Shown here in pieces: positions 41,951-51,242 of a stretch of DNA of 64,000 nucleotides. Under the pieces are notes generated by a model. The model saw only the letters and a program-made list of their open reading frames with translations. It did no database searches and had not been told where the DNA came from. A program made the translations under genes and the position numbers. Each line of letters opens with the position of its first letter. The stretch's first letter is position 1. This DNA comes from Muriiphilus sp048268845 (GTDB lineage: Bacteria > Pseudomonadota > Alphaproteobacteria > Rhodobacterales > Rhodobacteraceae): positions 348,965 to 412,964 of the forward strand of contig JBLWUQ010000002.1 of the NCBI GenBank assembly GCA_048268845.1. The letters are read 5' to 3'.

Positions 41951-43420
41951 CTACTCCGCGACGACGGGTTCAAACAGGGACGGCGGCAGGTCGTAGCCCC
42001 ATTGGCGGAAGCGGTCCGAGTAGTGCGAGCGCACCCCGGTCGCGGTGAAATGGCCGTTGATCTTGCCGTCCGGTTGCAGGCCGGTGCGCTGATAGCGGAA
42101 CACCTCCTGCATCGAGATGACGTCGCCCTCCATGCCGGTGATCTCGGTGATCGACACCATCCGGCGCGAACCATCCTGAAGCCGGCTGGCCTGCACGACA
42201 AGGTTCACGGCGCTGGCGATCTGGCTGCGCACCGCCTTGATCGGCATCTCGATCCCGGCCATCGCGATCATGTTTTCCAGACGCGAAACCGCGTCGCGGG
42301 CCGAGTTGGCGTGGATCGTGGTCATCGACCCGTCGTGGCCGGTGTTCATCGCCTGCAGCATGTCGATGACTTCCTCGCCACGGGTTTCCCCGACGATGAT
42401 CCGGTCCGGGCGCATCCGCAGCGCGTTGCGCAGACAGTCGCGCTGGCTGACCGCGCCCTTGCCCTCGACGTTGGCCGGGCGGCTTTCCATCCGGCCGACA
42501 TGGACCTGTTGCAGCTGAAGCTCCGCCGTGTCCTCGATCGTCAGGATGCGTTCGGAGTTGTCGATGAAGGACGACAGCGCATTGAGCGTCGTCGTCTTGC
42601 CCGAGCCGGTGCCGCCCGACACGATCACGTTGAGCCGGGTGGCGACGGCGGCTTGCAGATAGGCAGCCATTTCCTCGGAAAAGGCACCGAAATTCACCAG
42701 TTCGTCGATGCCGAGCTTGTCCTTCTTGAATTTCCGGATCGACACCAGCGAGCCGTCGACCGCGATCGGCGGCACCATCGCGTTGAAGCGCGAGCCGTCC
42801 GACAGCCGCGCGTCGACGCTGGGGTTGGATTCGTCGACCCGCCGGCCCACGGCGGACACGATCTTGTCGATGATCCGCAGCAGGTGGCGTTCGTCCTTGA
42901 AGGTGATGTCGGTCAGCGTCAGCTTGCCGTTGCGCTCGACGAAGATCTGGTGCGGGCCATTGACCAGGATATCGTTTATGCTCTCGTCCTTCAGAAGCGG
43001 CTCGAGCGGGCCGAGGCCCATCACCTCATCGAACAGGTCCTGCGTCAGAATCTGGCGTTCCTCGCGGTTCAGGACCACGTTCATGTCCTGAAGCGCCTCG
43101 GTGGCGATCGCGTTGATTTCGGCGCGCAGGTCCTTTTCCGACGCGGTTTCCAGCGCCGACAGGTTCAGGTTGTCGAGCAGCTGCTTGTGCAGTTCGACCT
43201 TGATGTCGCTCAGGCGCTCCTTGCGCTTGCGCTCCCTGTCCACCTGAACCGGCTGGGCAGGCTGCGCCTCGCGCCGCTGGCTGGGCGGTTTCGGTTTGGC
43301 GGCGGGAACCGGCACTGCCGCGGGCGCGGCGGCGCGTCCGCCCGCGACGGCATGAAGCTGCGGGGCGACCGGAGTCGCGCCGGGGCGGGTTCCATCGGGT
43401 TTCTTGTAACGCGAAAACAC
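41951..43420 (-). CDS. tadA: Tad secretion ATPase TadA (CpaF)
   Basis: The hexameric ATPase that drives pilin assembly. It has 489 residues with an N-terminal low-complexity stretch rich in Ala and Pro (about 60 residues), a helical N domain, and the GspE-type core. Walker A is SGGTGSGKTTTLN near residue 270, the Asp box follows (ILTIEDTAELQLQ), and Walker B is IIVGETRGEEVIDMLQAMNTG with TTIHANSARDAVSRLE after it. All catalytic parts look intact. The gene lies between tadZ and tadB. Confidence 0.95.
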   Translation of the reverse strand: MFSRYKKPDGTRPGATPVAPQLHAVAGGRAAAPAAVPVPAAKPKPPSQRREAQPAQPVQVDRERKRKERLSDIKVELHKQLLDNLNLSALETASEKDLRAEINAIATEALQDMNVVLNREERQILTQDLFDEVMGLGPLEPLLKDESINDILVNGPHQIFVERNGKLTLTDITFKDERHLLRIIDKIVSAVGRRVDESNPSVDARLSDGSRFNAMVPPIAVDGSLVSIRKFKKDKLGIDELVNFGAFSEEMAAYLQAAVATRLNVIVSGGTGSGKTTTLNALSSFIDNSERILTIEDTAELQLQQVHVGRMESRPANVEGKGAVSQRDCLRNALRMRPDRIIVGETRGEEVIDMLQAMNTGHDGSMTTIHANSARDAVSRLENMIAMAGIEMPIKAVRSQIASAVNLVVQASRLQDGSRRMVSITEITGMEGDVISMQEVFRYQRTGLQPDGKINGHFTATGVRSHYSDRFRQWGYDLPPSLFEPVVAE

Positions 43421-43430
43421 CTTGCGTCTC

Positions 43431-44675
43431 CTAGCCTGCGGCCTCGGCCGCTTCGTTTATGTCGTTCACTGACTTCGCCAGCTTGAGGATCTCTTTGCGC
43501 AGCGGCGATTTGGCCGCCGATACCGCCAGTGGCGTGCCGTGGTCGCAAGCCTGCACCACCGGCTTGCCGCCATCGGACAGTTGCACCTCGATCTTGATGT
43601 CGAGGCTCTCGGCCAGCCGCTTGATCCGGCTCTTGCCTGACAGGTCGGTGAATTTCGGCGCCCGGTTCAGCACGAAGCGGACCTTGTCGACCGGCAGATC
43701 CTCGGCCTTCAGCGCCCGGATGAACCGAAGCGCGTTCTGGGCCGAGCGCATGTCCATCTCGAGCGGCGCGAAATAGACGTGGGCGGCGGTCAGCACCGTC
43801 TCGGTCCACTGAACCAGGGTCGAGGGCATGTCGATGACCACATAGTCGAAATGCGATGTCGCGATCTCGAGCAGCCGGGTGATGTCCTGCGGGCCGATCA
43901 GGTCGAGCGGCAGCATGTCATAGGGCGCGGTGAAGACCTGGAGCTTGTCCTCGTAGCCGACCAGCCCGGCCAGGAAGGCCTCGTGGTCCATCGCCTCGGT
44001 GTCGGACAGAAGCTCGTAGATGACTTCGCGCCGGGGCAGGTCGAGGAAGGTCGAGATCGACCCCATCTGCAGATCGAGGTCGATCAGGCAGACCTTCTTG
44101 GGCGCCTTCTTGTCGATGTTGGCCAGCTCCCAGGCGAGATTCACCGCCAGCGTGGTAGCGCCGACGCCGCCCGACAGCCCCTGCACGGCGAGGATCACGC
44201 CGTCATGGTCGCCGTAGGACGCCTTTACCGGCGCGGCGGCCGTTGGCACCGGTTCGGGCGCGGGCGGCGGGGTGCGAAGCCGCTCGATGGCGTCATGCAG
44301 CGCGCCTTCGGGCAGGGGGTAGGGGACGAATTCCTCGGCCCCCATCTTCAGAAGCTGGTGCAGCGCGGTCGGGCTGACATCCTCGGCCACGACGATCGCC
44401 TTGATCCGGCGGGCGCGGGCGGCGCGGATCACTTCGGCGATCTGCGCGAGGTTGGCCTCGTCCTCCTCGTCCATGGCGATGGCGACGAATTCAAGCGCCG
44501 CGGCATCGGGCTGGGCGAAGAAGGCGATGGCATCGCCGATCGACAGATCGCCCCAGCTTTCGCCAAGTTCGGTTTCCATGTCCTCGATCAGCAGATCGAA
44601 TTCCTGAACGTCGCGAGATATCGTCACCGCGATCATCGGTGCCGGTTCGTGCTGGAGTGCCGTTGTCCCACTCAT
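43431..44675 (-). CDS. tadZ: Tad pilus localisation ATPase TadZ (CpaE)
   Basis: A ParA/MinD-like protein of 414 residues. About 130 N-terminal residues form an atypical receiver domain, then a Pro/Ala linker, then the ATPase. The deviant Walker A is GLSGGVGATTLAVNLAWEL (about residue 170), in which the usual lysines are not in the normal place, as in several TadZ proteins. Walker A' is VCLIDLDLQMGS and Walker B YVVIDMPSTL. It is thought to place the Tad machine at the cell pole. The order tadZ-tadA-tadB-tadC fits other Tad loci. Confidence 0.92.
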   Translation of the reverse strand: MSGTTALQHEPAPMIAVTISRDVQEFDLLIEDMETELGESWGDLSIGDAIAFFAQPDAAALEFVAIAMDEEDEANLAQIAEVIRAARARRIKAIVVAEDVSPTALHQLLKMGAEEFVPYPLPEGALHDAIERLRTPPPAPEPVPTAAAPVKASYGDHDGVILAVQGLSGGVGATTLAVNLAWELANIDKKAPKKVCLIDLDLQMGSISTFLDLPRREVIYELLSDTEAMDHEAFLAGLVGYEDKLQVFTAPYDMLPLDLIGPQDITRLLEIATSHFDYVVIDMPSTLVQWTETVLTAAHVYFAPLEMDMRSAQNALRFIRALKAEDLPVDKVRFVLNRAPKFTDLSGKSRIKRLAESLDIKIEVQLSDGGKPVVQACDHGTPLAVSAAKSPLRKEILKLAKSVNDINEAAEAAG

Positions 44676-45004
44676 GTCGCCTCATCCTTCACAATTCGGC
44701 AGGTTCGGGTGCGCGACCCCGAGTTTTCTCGTGAATCCCCTATGCTGCCGCGCTTCGACTCGAAATCGGTCTTTTCGCAGGGAGGAATGTCGCAGTTAAA
44801 GTCGGCAACAATACGGCGAAAACGGCCCATTGATCGGCCTTTTCGAGACGGTTCCGGGGAATGGGCGGTGCTGTTTCCGCTCAGGGAACGACCGCAGCGA
44901 TGGCCGGGGCAGGGGGAGGCACCCTTCGGGACCGAGAACGCCCGGCGCGAGGGCCGGGCGTTCCTGGTAGAAATTCTATGGCGGTGAGGTCCGTTTCGTC
45001 CGGA
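44676..45004. other. Non-coding gap between the OmpA-like gene and tadZ, with a strong hairpin
   Basis: 329 bases without a convincing gene. An 11-base-pair perfect stem, GAACGCCCGGC (44936-44946) with GCCGGGCGTTC (44953-44963) and a six-base loop, lies about 40 bases downstream of the OmpA-like stop on the minus strand. No T-run follows. It may protect or partly terminate the upstream message. The rest is probably the leader and promoter of tadZ-tadA-tadB-tadC; an A/T-rich stretch near 44790-44830 is a possible promoter. Confidence 0.55.
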
Positions 45005-45667
45005 TCAGCCGCTGCCCTCCAGCCCGAGAAGCCCCTCGCTGCCGCCGCCGTCATGCGGCCGGGTGGCGCTGTCGACGTATTCGCGGAAGATCACGTCGGC
45101 GTATTTGCCGTTGAGGATCAGCGGCGCGTCGGCGACGAAGCCCGACACTTCGGTCACGGTGCGCCGGTTGCGCCGCTCGCGGTCGGTGGTGTTCACCAGC
45201 GGGCGGGTCTCGCCGAAGGACGCGACCGCCTCGAGTCGCGACCGGCTGACACCCTGGGCGACGAGGAACGCGACCACCGCCTCGGCGCGGCGCAAGCCCA
45301 GACGCTGGTTGTAGCTCGACGAGCCGACAAGGTCGGTGTGGCCGTAGACGCGGAAGCGGACTTCAGGGAACTGGCGGATGAAACCGGCCTGTTTGAGCAG
45401 GATCGTGCGCGCCTCGGCGTCGAGGGCGGTCGAGTTGAACTCGAAATTCACCATGTCCGGCACCTCGCGCGAGAAGCGCTGCGCCAGGTCGACCACATAC
45501 TGCTTTTCGCCGGTGTGAAACGCCATGTTGTTGGCCGTGGCGGCGCCGAACTCGAGCTGGTCGGGATAGGTGCCGGCCTCGCGGGCAAGGTCGGTCTGGT
45601 CGCAGGCGGCCACCAGCGCGATGACCGAACCGGCGGTGAGAAGCGATTTCGTCGGGGACATCGCCAT
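45005..45667 (-). CDS. OmpA-family lipoprotein of the Tad locus
   Basis: 220 residues from ATG 45667, preceded by GGAGA. The N-terminal signal (SVIALVAACDQ) has a lipobox-like AAC. The C-terminal half is an OmpA/MotB-type peptidoglycan-binding domain: FRVYGHTDLVGSSSYNQRLG, RAEAVVAFLVAQGVSRSRLE, FGETRPL and the arginine-rich RERRNRRT. It probably anchors the secretin to the cell wall. It begins two bases after the secretin stop. Confidence 0.88.
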   Translation of the reverse strand: MAMSPTKSLLTAGSVIALVAACDQTDLAREAGTYPDQLEFGAATANNMAFHTGEKQYVVDLAQRFSREVPDMVNFEFNSTALDAEARTILLKQAGFIRQFPEVRFRVYGHTDLVGSSSYNQRLGLRRAEAVVAFLVAQGVSRSRLEAVASFGETRPLVNTTDRERRNRRTVTEVSGFVADAPLILNGKYADVIFREYVDSATRPHDGGGSEGLLGLEGSG

Positions 45668-45669
45668 GA

Positions 45670-47109
45670 TCAGTTCTCCATCACATAGCCGTAGGAGCCG
45701 CCAAAATCCTGCATCGCAACCTCGCCGGCAGCGCCGGTGGTGGGCAGGTTCGGTGCCTCGGTGCGCCCGAAGAGGAACAGATCGCCATCGCTCGGCGGCC
45801 TGATCCGGTCGGTCGGCAGCACCAGCGCCTCGCCCCGTGTCGGGGTCACGAGGTGCGCCGTGATGATGATCACCAGTTCGGACTGCGACCGTTCGTAATC
45901 GGCCGAGCGGAACAGCGCGCCAAGGATCGGGATGTCGCCCAGCCACGGCACCTGGCCGTTGAGGTCGCGGAAATCGTCCTGCAGCAGACCGGCGATGGCG
46001 AAGCTCTGGCCGTCGCGCATCTCGACCGTGGTCTTGGTCTCGCGCCGCTTGAACGAGTTCACCGAGAACGAGTCGGTTCCGAACGATGTCGAGGCGTCGA
46101 GCGCCGAAACGGCGGCGGCGAGCTGGATGTTGATCAGATCGCCCTCGACCACCGTCGGGGTGAAGGTCAGTTCGACGCCGAAGGGCTTGTAGTCGATCAA
46201 GATGCCGCCGGCGCCATCCGTAATCGGGATCGGATATTCGCCGCCGGCGAGGAAACTGGCTTCCTGGCCCGACAGCGCGGTCAGGTTGGGTTCGGCCAGG
46301 GTGCGGACCATGCCCTTGTTCTCAAGCGCTTCGATCATCACCGCGAACTCCAGCGCGCCAACGTCAAAGCCGAAGGTCATGGCGCCGGTGCGGGTGTTGG
46401 GCGAGGTTGGGCTGGTCGCCAGATCACCGTCGAAGACCGCGCCGAAATTGTTGCCGTCGCTCAGCACGCCGGTGCCGATCGCGGTGCCGAGATCGCCACC
46501 GAGCAGCGCGCCGCCGATGCCCAGAGAGGTCGACAGGCTCTTGGTGACGGACCGCTGCATCTCGGCGAAACGCACTTTCAGCATGACCTGCTGGGTGCCG
46601 CCGACGCTCATCAGGTTCGAGACCCGCTCGGGGGCATAGCGTTGGGCAAGGTCAAGCGCACGGTCAAGCGCCGCCGCGGAACTGACCACCCCCGACAGCA
46701 CGATGCCGTCATTGGCGGTGCGCACCTCGACCGGCTCGTTGGGCAGGATCTGGCGCAGGCGTTCCTTGAACTCGGCCACGTCCGGAGTGACCTGCACCTC
46801 GACGTTGGTGATCAGCCGGCCATCGGCGCCCAGAAGCGTCAGCGTGGTGCGCCCCGGTGCCTTGCCCAGCACATAGATGGTGCGGTCCGACAGGGTGGAA
46901 ATATCTGCGATGCCGGGGTTTGCGACCGAGATCTCCGCGAAGGGCTCGTCGCTTTCGACCACCACCGCGCGGTTCATCGGGACGTTGAGCGCGCTTGAAA
47001 CGCCGCCCTCCATCACCCGCAGGGTCTCGGCCACAGCGCTGCCGGGCGCCAACCCGAAAGCGAGCGACAGACCGATTCCGGCCGCCCTGAGAATTGATCC
47101 TGCTCTCAT
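45670..47109 (-). CDS. cpaC: Tad outer-membrane secretin (CpaC/RcpA)
   Basis: A 479-residue secretin with a signal peptide (ending near GSAVA at about residue 27). A BON/pilot N domain follows, with ISVANPGIADISTLSDRTIYVLG. The secretin domain has VQVTPDVAEFKERL, MLKVRFAEMQRSVTKSL and FLAGGEYPIPI. The closing parts are ELTFTPTVVEGDLINIQL, GQSFAIAGLLQDDFR, VPWLGDIPILGALFRS and SELVIIITAHLV. It forms the pore through which the Flp pilus exits. A hairpin separates it from cpaB. Confidence 0.94.
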   Translation of the reverse strand: MRAGSILRAAGIGLSLAFGLAPGSAVAETLRVMEGGVSSALNVPMNRAVVVESDEPFAEISVANPGIADISTLSDRTIYVLGKAPGRTTLTLLGADGRLITNVEVQVTPDVAEFKERLRQILPNEPVEVRTANDGIVLSGVVSSAAALDRALDLAQRYAPERVSNLMSVGGTQQVMLKVRFAEMQRSVTKSLSTSLGIGGALLGGDLGTAIGTGVLSDGNNFGAVFDGDLATSPTSPNTRTGAMTFGFDVGALEFAVMIEALENKGMVRTLAEPNLTALSGQEASFLAGGEYPIPITDGAGGILIDYKPFGVELTFTPTVVEGDLINIQLAAAVSALDASTSFGTDSFSVNSFKRRETKTTVEMRDGQSFAIAGLLQDDFRDLNGQVPWLGDIPILGALFRSADYERSQSELVIIITAHLVTPTRGEALVLPTDRIRPPSDGDLFLFGRTEAPNLPTTGAAGEVAMQDFGGSYGYVMEN

Positions 47110-47285
47110 GTGACCCTGCCTCTCCGATCACGGTTTTCGGGTCGTTTGCCCGCACTGCTCTGGGTTTCGCCGCCCGCTTCTGACGCGGATCTTCGTCCCA
47201 TTTGCGCCGCAGGATGCGCCAGATTTGCCTTCGTTGCAAGAATCAAGGGCTTGCACCGTGGTTTTCATGCGACTCTGCGGCAACA

Positions 47286-47329
47286 CCCGCGCCGCCCGAC
47301 CCCAGATTTAGGGGGAATGGCGGCGCGGG
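47286..47329 (-). other. Intercistronic hairpin between cpaB and cpaC
   Basis: A perfect 11-base-pair stem CCCGCGCCGCC (47286-47296) / GGCGGCGCGGG (47319-47329). Its loop can itself pair CCCC with GGGG. There is no T-run on either strand. It probably modulates stability or read-through within the Tad transcript. Confidence 0.5.
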
Positions 47330-47356
47330 CGGCTGTATCGAGTGTCGCCCCACCCG

Positions 47357-48214
47357 TCAGTTCGTCGGGCAGGGGATGGGGGTTTCGATGATCTCGGCGC
47401 CCTTGCGGGTGCGGATCGTGCAGATCTCCGGTGCGCGCTCGACCGCCACGACGTCTCTGGTGATGCCCAGGAGCGTGTTCTGGTCGACCTCGACGCCCGA
47501 GGAGATCGTGGTGTCGCCCTGGCCGACCAGCGACAGCGACATCCGCCCGGTCGCCTGCGCCTGCGCCAGCGCGGCCACCTGCTGCGGCGTCGTCTCGACG
47601 GTGATCGTGCGGGCAATTGTCGGAGATGTGCGATCAATATCGGCCATCTGGTCGATTGCGATGATCTTCACGTTCGATTCGATCAATTTGGTGATATCCT
47701 GCGCCCGCCCCTCCTGGCCGGTATCGGCGCGCCCCGACCAATAGATGTCGACATGATCGCCGGGGGCCAGAAAGCCCGACACGCCCGAGGTCACGTCGAC
47801 ATTGATCGCGAAGGCGCGCATCCCGGTGGCAAGCCGCGCGCTGACGCCGGCATCGGCACCGGGCTCGGTCAGTTTGACCGCCAGCAGGGCCTCGTCCTTC
47901 TCCATCGTGCGCAGCACGGTGCGGAAGCGTTTCTCGCCGGCCGGGAACAGCGCATCGAGCGACGTGAAGGCACCGGCCGGAATGGCGTCCTGCGGCCACT
48001 TCACCACGCGGATGTTTTCCTCGGTCACCAGGGCGCCGTAGGTCATCGGCTCGTCGGCCACGTAGACCTCGACCGTGGGCACGGCGTCGACCCGCGCCGC
48101 GCGTTCCTGCTCGAGCGCGGCCTGGTAGTCGCCGATATAGCCGCGCGCCATGTAGACCGCGAAGCCGGCAAGCCCGACGCCGATCAGAAGAACCAATGCA
48201 AAAACAGAGCGCAT
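47357..48214 (-). CDS. cpaB: Tad pilus assembly protein CpaB/RcpC
   Basis: 285 residues with one N-terminal membrane helix (SVFALVLLIGVGLAGFAVYMA). Next comes a SAF/AFP-like domain (VEVYVADEPMTYGALVTEENI and PAGAFTSLDALF). The RcpC core includes AINVDVTSGVSGFLAPGDHVDIYW and the C-terminal MSLSLVGQGD. It acts in the periplasm with the secretin. About 210 bases separate it from the pilin gene upstream; that gap contains the pilin terminator. Confidence 0.92.
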   Translation of the reverse strand: MRSVFALVLLIGVGLAGFAVYMARGYIGDYQAALEQERAARVDAVPTVEVYVADEPMTYGALVTEENIRVVKWPQDAIPAGAFTSLDALFPAGEKRFRTVLRTMEKDEALLAVKLTEPGADAGVSARLATGMRAFAINVDVTSGVSGFLAPGDHVDIYWSGRADTGQEGRAQDITKLIESNVKIIAIDQMADIDRTSPTIARTITVETTPQQVAALAQAQATGRMSLSLVGQGDTTISSGVEVDQNTLLGITRDVVAVERAPEICTIRTRKGAEIIETPIPCPTN

Positions 48215-48375
48215 GTCCCGTCCCTTTCCTCACTCGCCGGTCACCCCCGGCATATCGCAGTTTAGTCGTTGACAACTTGCAGATGGATTAGGGCGAAAAT
48301 GTGAACCATCCGTGTGAATCGCGTGACTTTTGCCATTCCGGAAACAGCGGCGCAGGCCACCCCGTAAAATGGGAA

Positions 48376-48401
48376 AGGGCCGCACCCGAAGGCACGGCCC
48401 T
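48376..48401 (-). terminator. Terminator/attenuator after the pilin gene
   Basis: On the minus strand the sequence AGGGCCGTGCC, a TTCG tetraloop and GGTGCGGCCCT form a stable stem with two wobble pairs, followed by TTTCCC. Partial termination here would make pilin message more abundant than that of the assembly genes. Confidence 0.7.
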
Positions 48402-48426
48402 GTTCCTGGTCATCAGGCCGGTCTTT

Positions 48427-48621
48427 TTACTGGCCGTTGGTGACGGTGATGCCCGACAGTTCCGACGAGATCTTGTTGGCGAGCGACTGCGTGCCGCCCT
48501 GCACGGTCGTCAGGATGGCAATGCCGAGGCCGACGATGGCGGCGGTCAGCACGACCCAGTCAACGGTAACCGCGCCGTCTTCGTCGCGGTGGAAGTTCTT
48601 GGCAAGCTTGAACAGGTTCAT
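48427..48621 (-). CDS. flp: Flp/Tad-type prepilin
   Basis: A 64-residue pilin subunit from ATG 48621, with a GAGGGACCAGAG leader. A short basic leader (MNLFKLAKNFHRDEDG) ends in glycine, the usual TadV cut site. It is followed by the hydrophobic AVTVDWVVLTAAIVGLG helix. At positions 5-6 of the mature protein there is Asp-Trp instead of the common Glu-Tyr. The frame is open further upstream, but without pilin features. It is the first gene of the Tad locus and probably has its own strong promoter. Confidence 0.93.
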   Translation of the reverse strand: MNLFKLAKNFHRDEDGAVTVDWVVLTAAIVGLGIAILTTVQGGTQSLANKISSELSGITVTNGQ

Positions 48622-48986
48622 CTCTGGTCCCTCCGAAAGTTCATCAGCTCTAAGGTTCAGTCTCAGGTCCGCCCTGCAGAACCCCCGAGCCGCCTGTGAA
48701 CCGGTCCGCTGCCCTGCTTGGCATGGTTGGAATTTCACCCCGGATTGGGGCAGGAGTTGGACATAGATCGTACAATTTTTGGCTGCATGATCCGGATACC
48801 GAAAAACGCAGCTAACCAATTGATATGTAAGGAAACAGTTTTTAATCTGATGTTAACGAAAGTGCCTTACCGTGAATTGGTGAGGCGCGAATCGGTCTGG
48901 TAGTAAAGGAAAAACTGGCTCTTTGTCCGGGAATTTGCGACAATCTGCGCAATTATAATGAAGAGGCAGAGCAGGTCTTTTCGCAT
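48622..48986. promoter_or_regulatory. Divergent control region of flp and the lytic transglycosylase, with CtrA box
   Basis: 365 bases without a gene, and the most A/T-rich stretch of the core region (48760-48960). It holds a perfect full CtrA-type box, TTAATCTGATGTTAA at 48842-48856, that is TTAA-N7-TTAA. The box lies 221 bases before the flp start and 130 bases before the transglycosylase start, so it could act on either. CtrA controls pilin genes in Caulobacter. No certain -35/-10 pair was assigned. Confidence 0.6.
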
Positions 48987-49799
48987 ATGACTCGTTTGGC
49001 GTTCCTGATTCTGGGCGCGGTGCTGGCCGTGTCCGCACCCGCGCGCGCCGAGGATTCGGCGGCGTTCCCCGACTTTACCTTCAAGCGCATCGGCGTGCCG
49101 CCGCCGGGGCAGGTCCGGATCACGGTGCAGATCGACCCCGAGGAACAGGCCCGCCGTCTGGCGGTGGCCAAACCCGCGCCTGCCGCGGTGCCGGACGCGA
49201 TCGCCGCGGGACTGCCCGCATCGGGCTTTGAATGGTTCTGGACCGATGTCGCCGCCTCGCTCGAAGGCGCGGGGCCGGCCAACGTCGCGCGGGCGCTTGC
49301 GGCGCTCGACACGGGCAACGCCAGCGCGCCGCGCCTGCAACAGCTTCGCGACATCGCCGCCGCGCATGGCATCGACATCCTCAAGGCGACGGTCGGCACC
49401 GACGTCTCACCGGCGCTGGTGCTGGCGCTGATCGCGGTGGAATCGAGCGGTCGCGCCGATGCGATCAGCGGGGCAGGGGCGCAGGGTCTGATGCAGCTCA
49501 TCCCAGATACCGCCACGCGTTTCGGCGTTACGGACGCCACCGACCCGGCCCAGAACATCGCCGGCGGCGTCGCCTACCTCGCCTGGCTGTTCGAGCATTT
49601 CGACCGCGACCCGATCCTGGCACTGGCGGGCTACAACGCCGGCGAAAACGCGGTGACGCAACATGGAGGCGTGCCGCCCTACGCCGAGACGCGCGCCTAT
49701 GTGCCCAAGGTTCTGAACGCCTGGCGCGTCGCGCGCGGGCTCTGCCTGACGCCGCCCGAGCTGATCACCGATGGCTGCGTCTTTGCCGGGCAGGGCTGA
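48987..49799 (+). CDS. Lytic transglycosylase (SLT family), Tad-associated
   Basis: 270 residues with a signal peptide ending near APARA at about residue 22, then about 110 residues of spacer, then the lysozyme-like SLT domain. The catalytic glutamate is in LIAVESSGRADAISGAGAQG (about residue 152), followed by LMQLIPDTATRFGV, NIAGGVAYL and ALAGYNAGENAV. It cleaves glycan strands and may open the wall for the Tad machine, whose genes lie on the other side of the shared control region. The next gene starts five bases after its stop. Confidence 0.9.
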   Translation: MTRLAFLILGAVLAVSAPARAEDSAAFPDFTFKRIGVPPPGQVRITVQIDPEEQARRLAVAKPAPAAVPDAIAAGLPASGFEWFWTDVAASLEGAGPANVARALAALDTGNASAPRLQQLRDIAAAHGIDILKATVGTDVSPALVLALIAVESSGRADAISGAGAQGLMQLIPDTATRFGVTDATDPAQNIAGGVAYLAWLFEHFDRDPILALAGYNAGENAVTQHGGVPPYAETRAYVPKVLNAWRVARGLCLTPPELITDGCVFAGQG

Positions 49800-49803
49800 C
49801 GAC

Positions 49804-51234
49804 ATGACCAAAAACCCCCTCGTGCTTGATGTCGATGGCACTTTTTTGCGCACCGACATGCTGCTGGAATGTTTCTGGGCCGGGCTCGGGCGCGATCCCG
49901 TTGCCACGTTGCGCGCAAGCATCCGCCACCTTTCGCGCCCCGAGCGTTTGAAGGCGGAGCTCGCCCGCATCGCCGATCTGCGCACCGACCTTCTGCCGGT
50001 CAATTCTGACGTCATGGCGCTGGCCGATACTGCCCGCGCCGAGGGGCGCGAAGTGGTGCTGGCCTCGGCATCCGACACGAAGCTGGTGACACGCCTCGCC
50101 GCTGATCACGGGCTGTCTGACCGGGTGTTCGCCTCGGACGAGACGCAAAACCTCAAGGGCGGGCGTAAGGCCGCCGCGCTGGTCGCGGCCTACGGCGAGG
50201 GCGGTTTCGACTACGCCGGCAACGCCCCCGTCGACCGCAAGGTCTGGGCCCATGCCGACCGGGCCATCGTCGTCGGCGACATTGCATCCGCCCGCCAGCT
50301 TGAAGCCCAGGACAAGCCCGTCACCCGCCTCAACGGTGGCTGGCGGCCCGCCGATCTCGCCCGCGCGCTGCGCCCGCACCAATGGGTCAAGAACCTGCTC
50401 CTGTTCGTGCCGCTGCTGGCCGGGCATGTGTTCGAGGTCTTGCCCTGGGTCGGCGCGCTTCTCGGCCTCGTCGCCTTCTCGCTCGCGGCCTCGTCGATCT
50501 ACGTCGTCAACGACCTGCTCGACCTTGAGGCCGACCGGTTGCATCCGAAAAAACGCCACCGCCCCTTCGCCTCGGGCGCGGTGCCGATCGGCGTCGGCAT
50601 GGCGGCGGGGCTGGCCTCGGGCATCGCCGCCCTGATCATCGCGGGGCTGCTGGGCTGGCCGGTGCTGGGCATCATCGCGCTCTACATGGCGCTGTCTCTG
50701 GCCTATTCGCTCAAGCTCAAACGGATGCGCTGGATCGACATCGCGACACTGGCGGCGCTCTACACGATCCGGGTGATCGCCGGCGCGCTGGCCTCGGGCG
50801 TCGGCATCTCGGGCTACCTGATCGTCTTCATCTTCCCGGTGTTCATCACCCTCGGCGCGGTCAAACGCATCACCGAACTCACGCTCGCCACATCGGACGA
50901 ACGCCTGCCGGGGCGCGGCTATGGCCGTCCCGACCGGGGCGATCTGCTGAATGTCGCCTCCCTCGGCATGGTCGGCGCGCTCCTGTCCTTCTTTCTCTAC
51001 AGCTTCACCGACCAGGCGATCAGCCTCTACCCGACGCGCTGGTGGCTCTGGGTGGCGCTTGTCCCGATCGGGTTGTGGCTGTTTCGGATGATCCGGCAGG
51101 GCTGGCTGGGCAAGCAGGACTACGACCCGATCGTCTTCGCGCTGCGCGACAAGCGCGGCATCGGCCTCTTGCTCATCGCGCTCGGCCTGATGTTCCAGGC
51201 CGCCCGGCTCTGGGGCGGCTGGCTGGGGCTGTGA
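49804..51234 (+). CDS. HAD phosphatase-UbiA prenyltransferase fusion
   Basis: 476 residues from ATG 49804. The N-terminal HAD domain (about 200 residues) has the intact motif VLDVDGTFLRTDM with D9 and D11 and a later GNAPVDRKVW. The C-terminal UbiA domain has HQWVKNLLLFVPLLAGH, NDLLDLEADRLHP (about residue 235), RPFASGAVP and YSLKLKRMRWIDI, with about eight hydrophobic helices. Such fusions resemble enzymes that put phosphoribose on polyprenyl phosphate. The gene at 29758 is a paralogue with a broken HAD part. It may be cotranscribed with the transglycosylase gene. It is the last core gene before the accessory region. Confidence 0.88.
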   Translation: MTKNPLVLDVDGTFLRTDMLLECFWAGLGRDPVATLRASIRHLSRPERLKAELARIADLRTDLLPVNSDVMALADTARAEGREVVLASASDTKLVTRLAADHGLSDRVFASDETQNLKGGRKAAALVAAYGEGGFDYAGNAPVDRKVWAHADRAIVVGDIASARQLEAQDKPVTRLNGGWRPADLARALRPHQWVKNLLLFVPLLAGHVFEVLPWVGALLGLVAFSLAASSIYVVNDLLDLEADRLHPKKRHRPFASGAVPIGVGMAAGLASGIAALIIAGLLGWPVLGIIALYMALSLAYSLKLKRMRWIDIATLAALYTIRVIAGALASGVGISGYLIVFIFPVFITLGAVKRITELTLATSDERLPGRGYGRPDRGDLLNVASLGMVGALLSFFLYSFTDQAISLYPTRWWLWVALVPIGLWLFRMIRQGWLGKQDYDPIVFALRDKRGIGLLLIALGLMFQAARLWGGWLGL

Positions 51235-51242
51235 CTTCGGGC

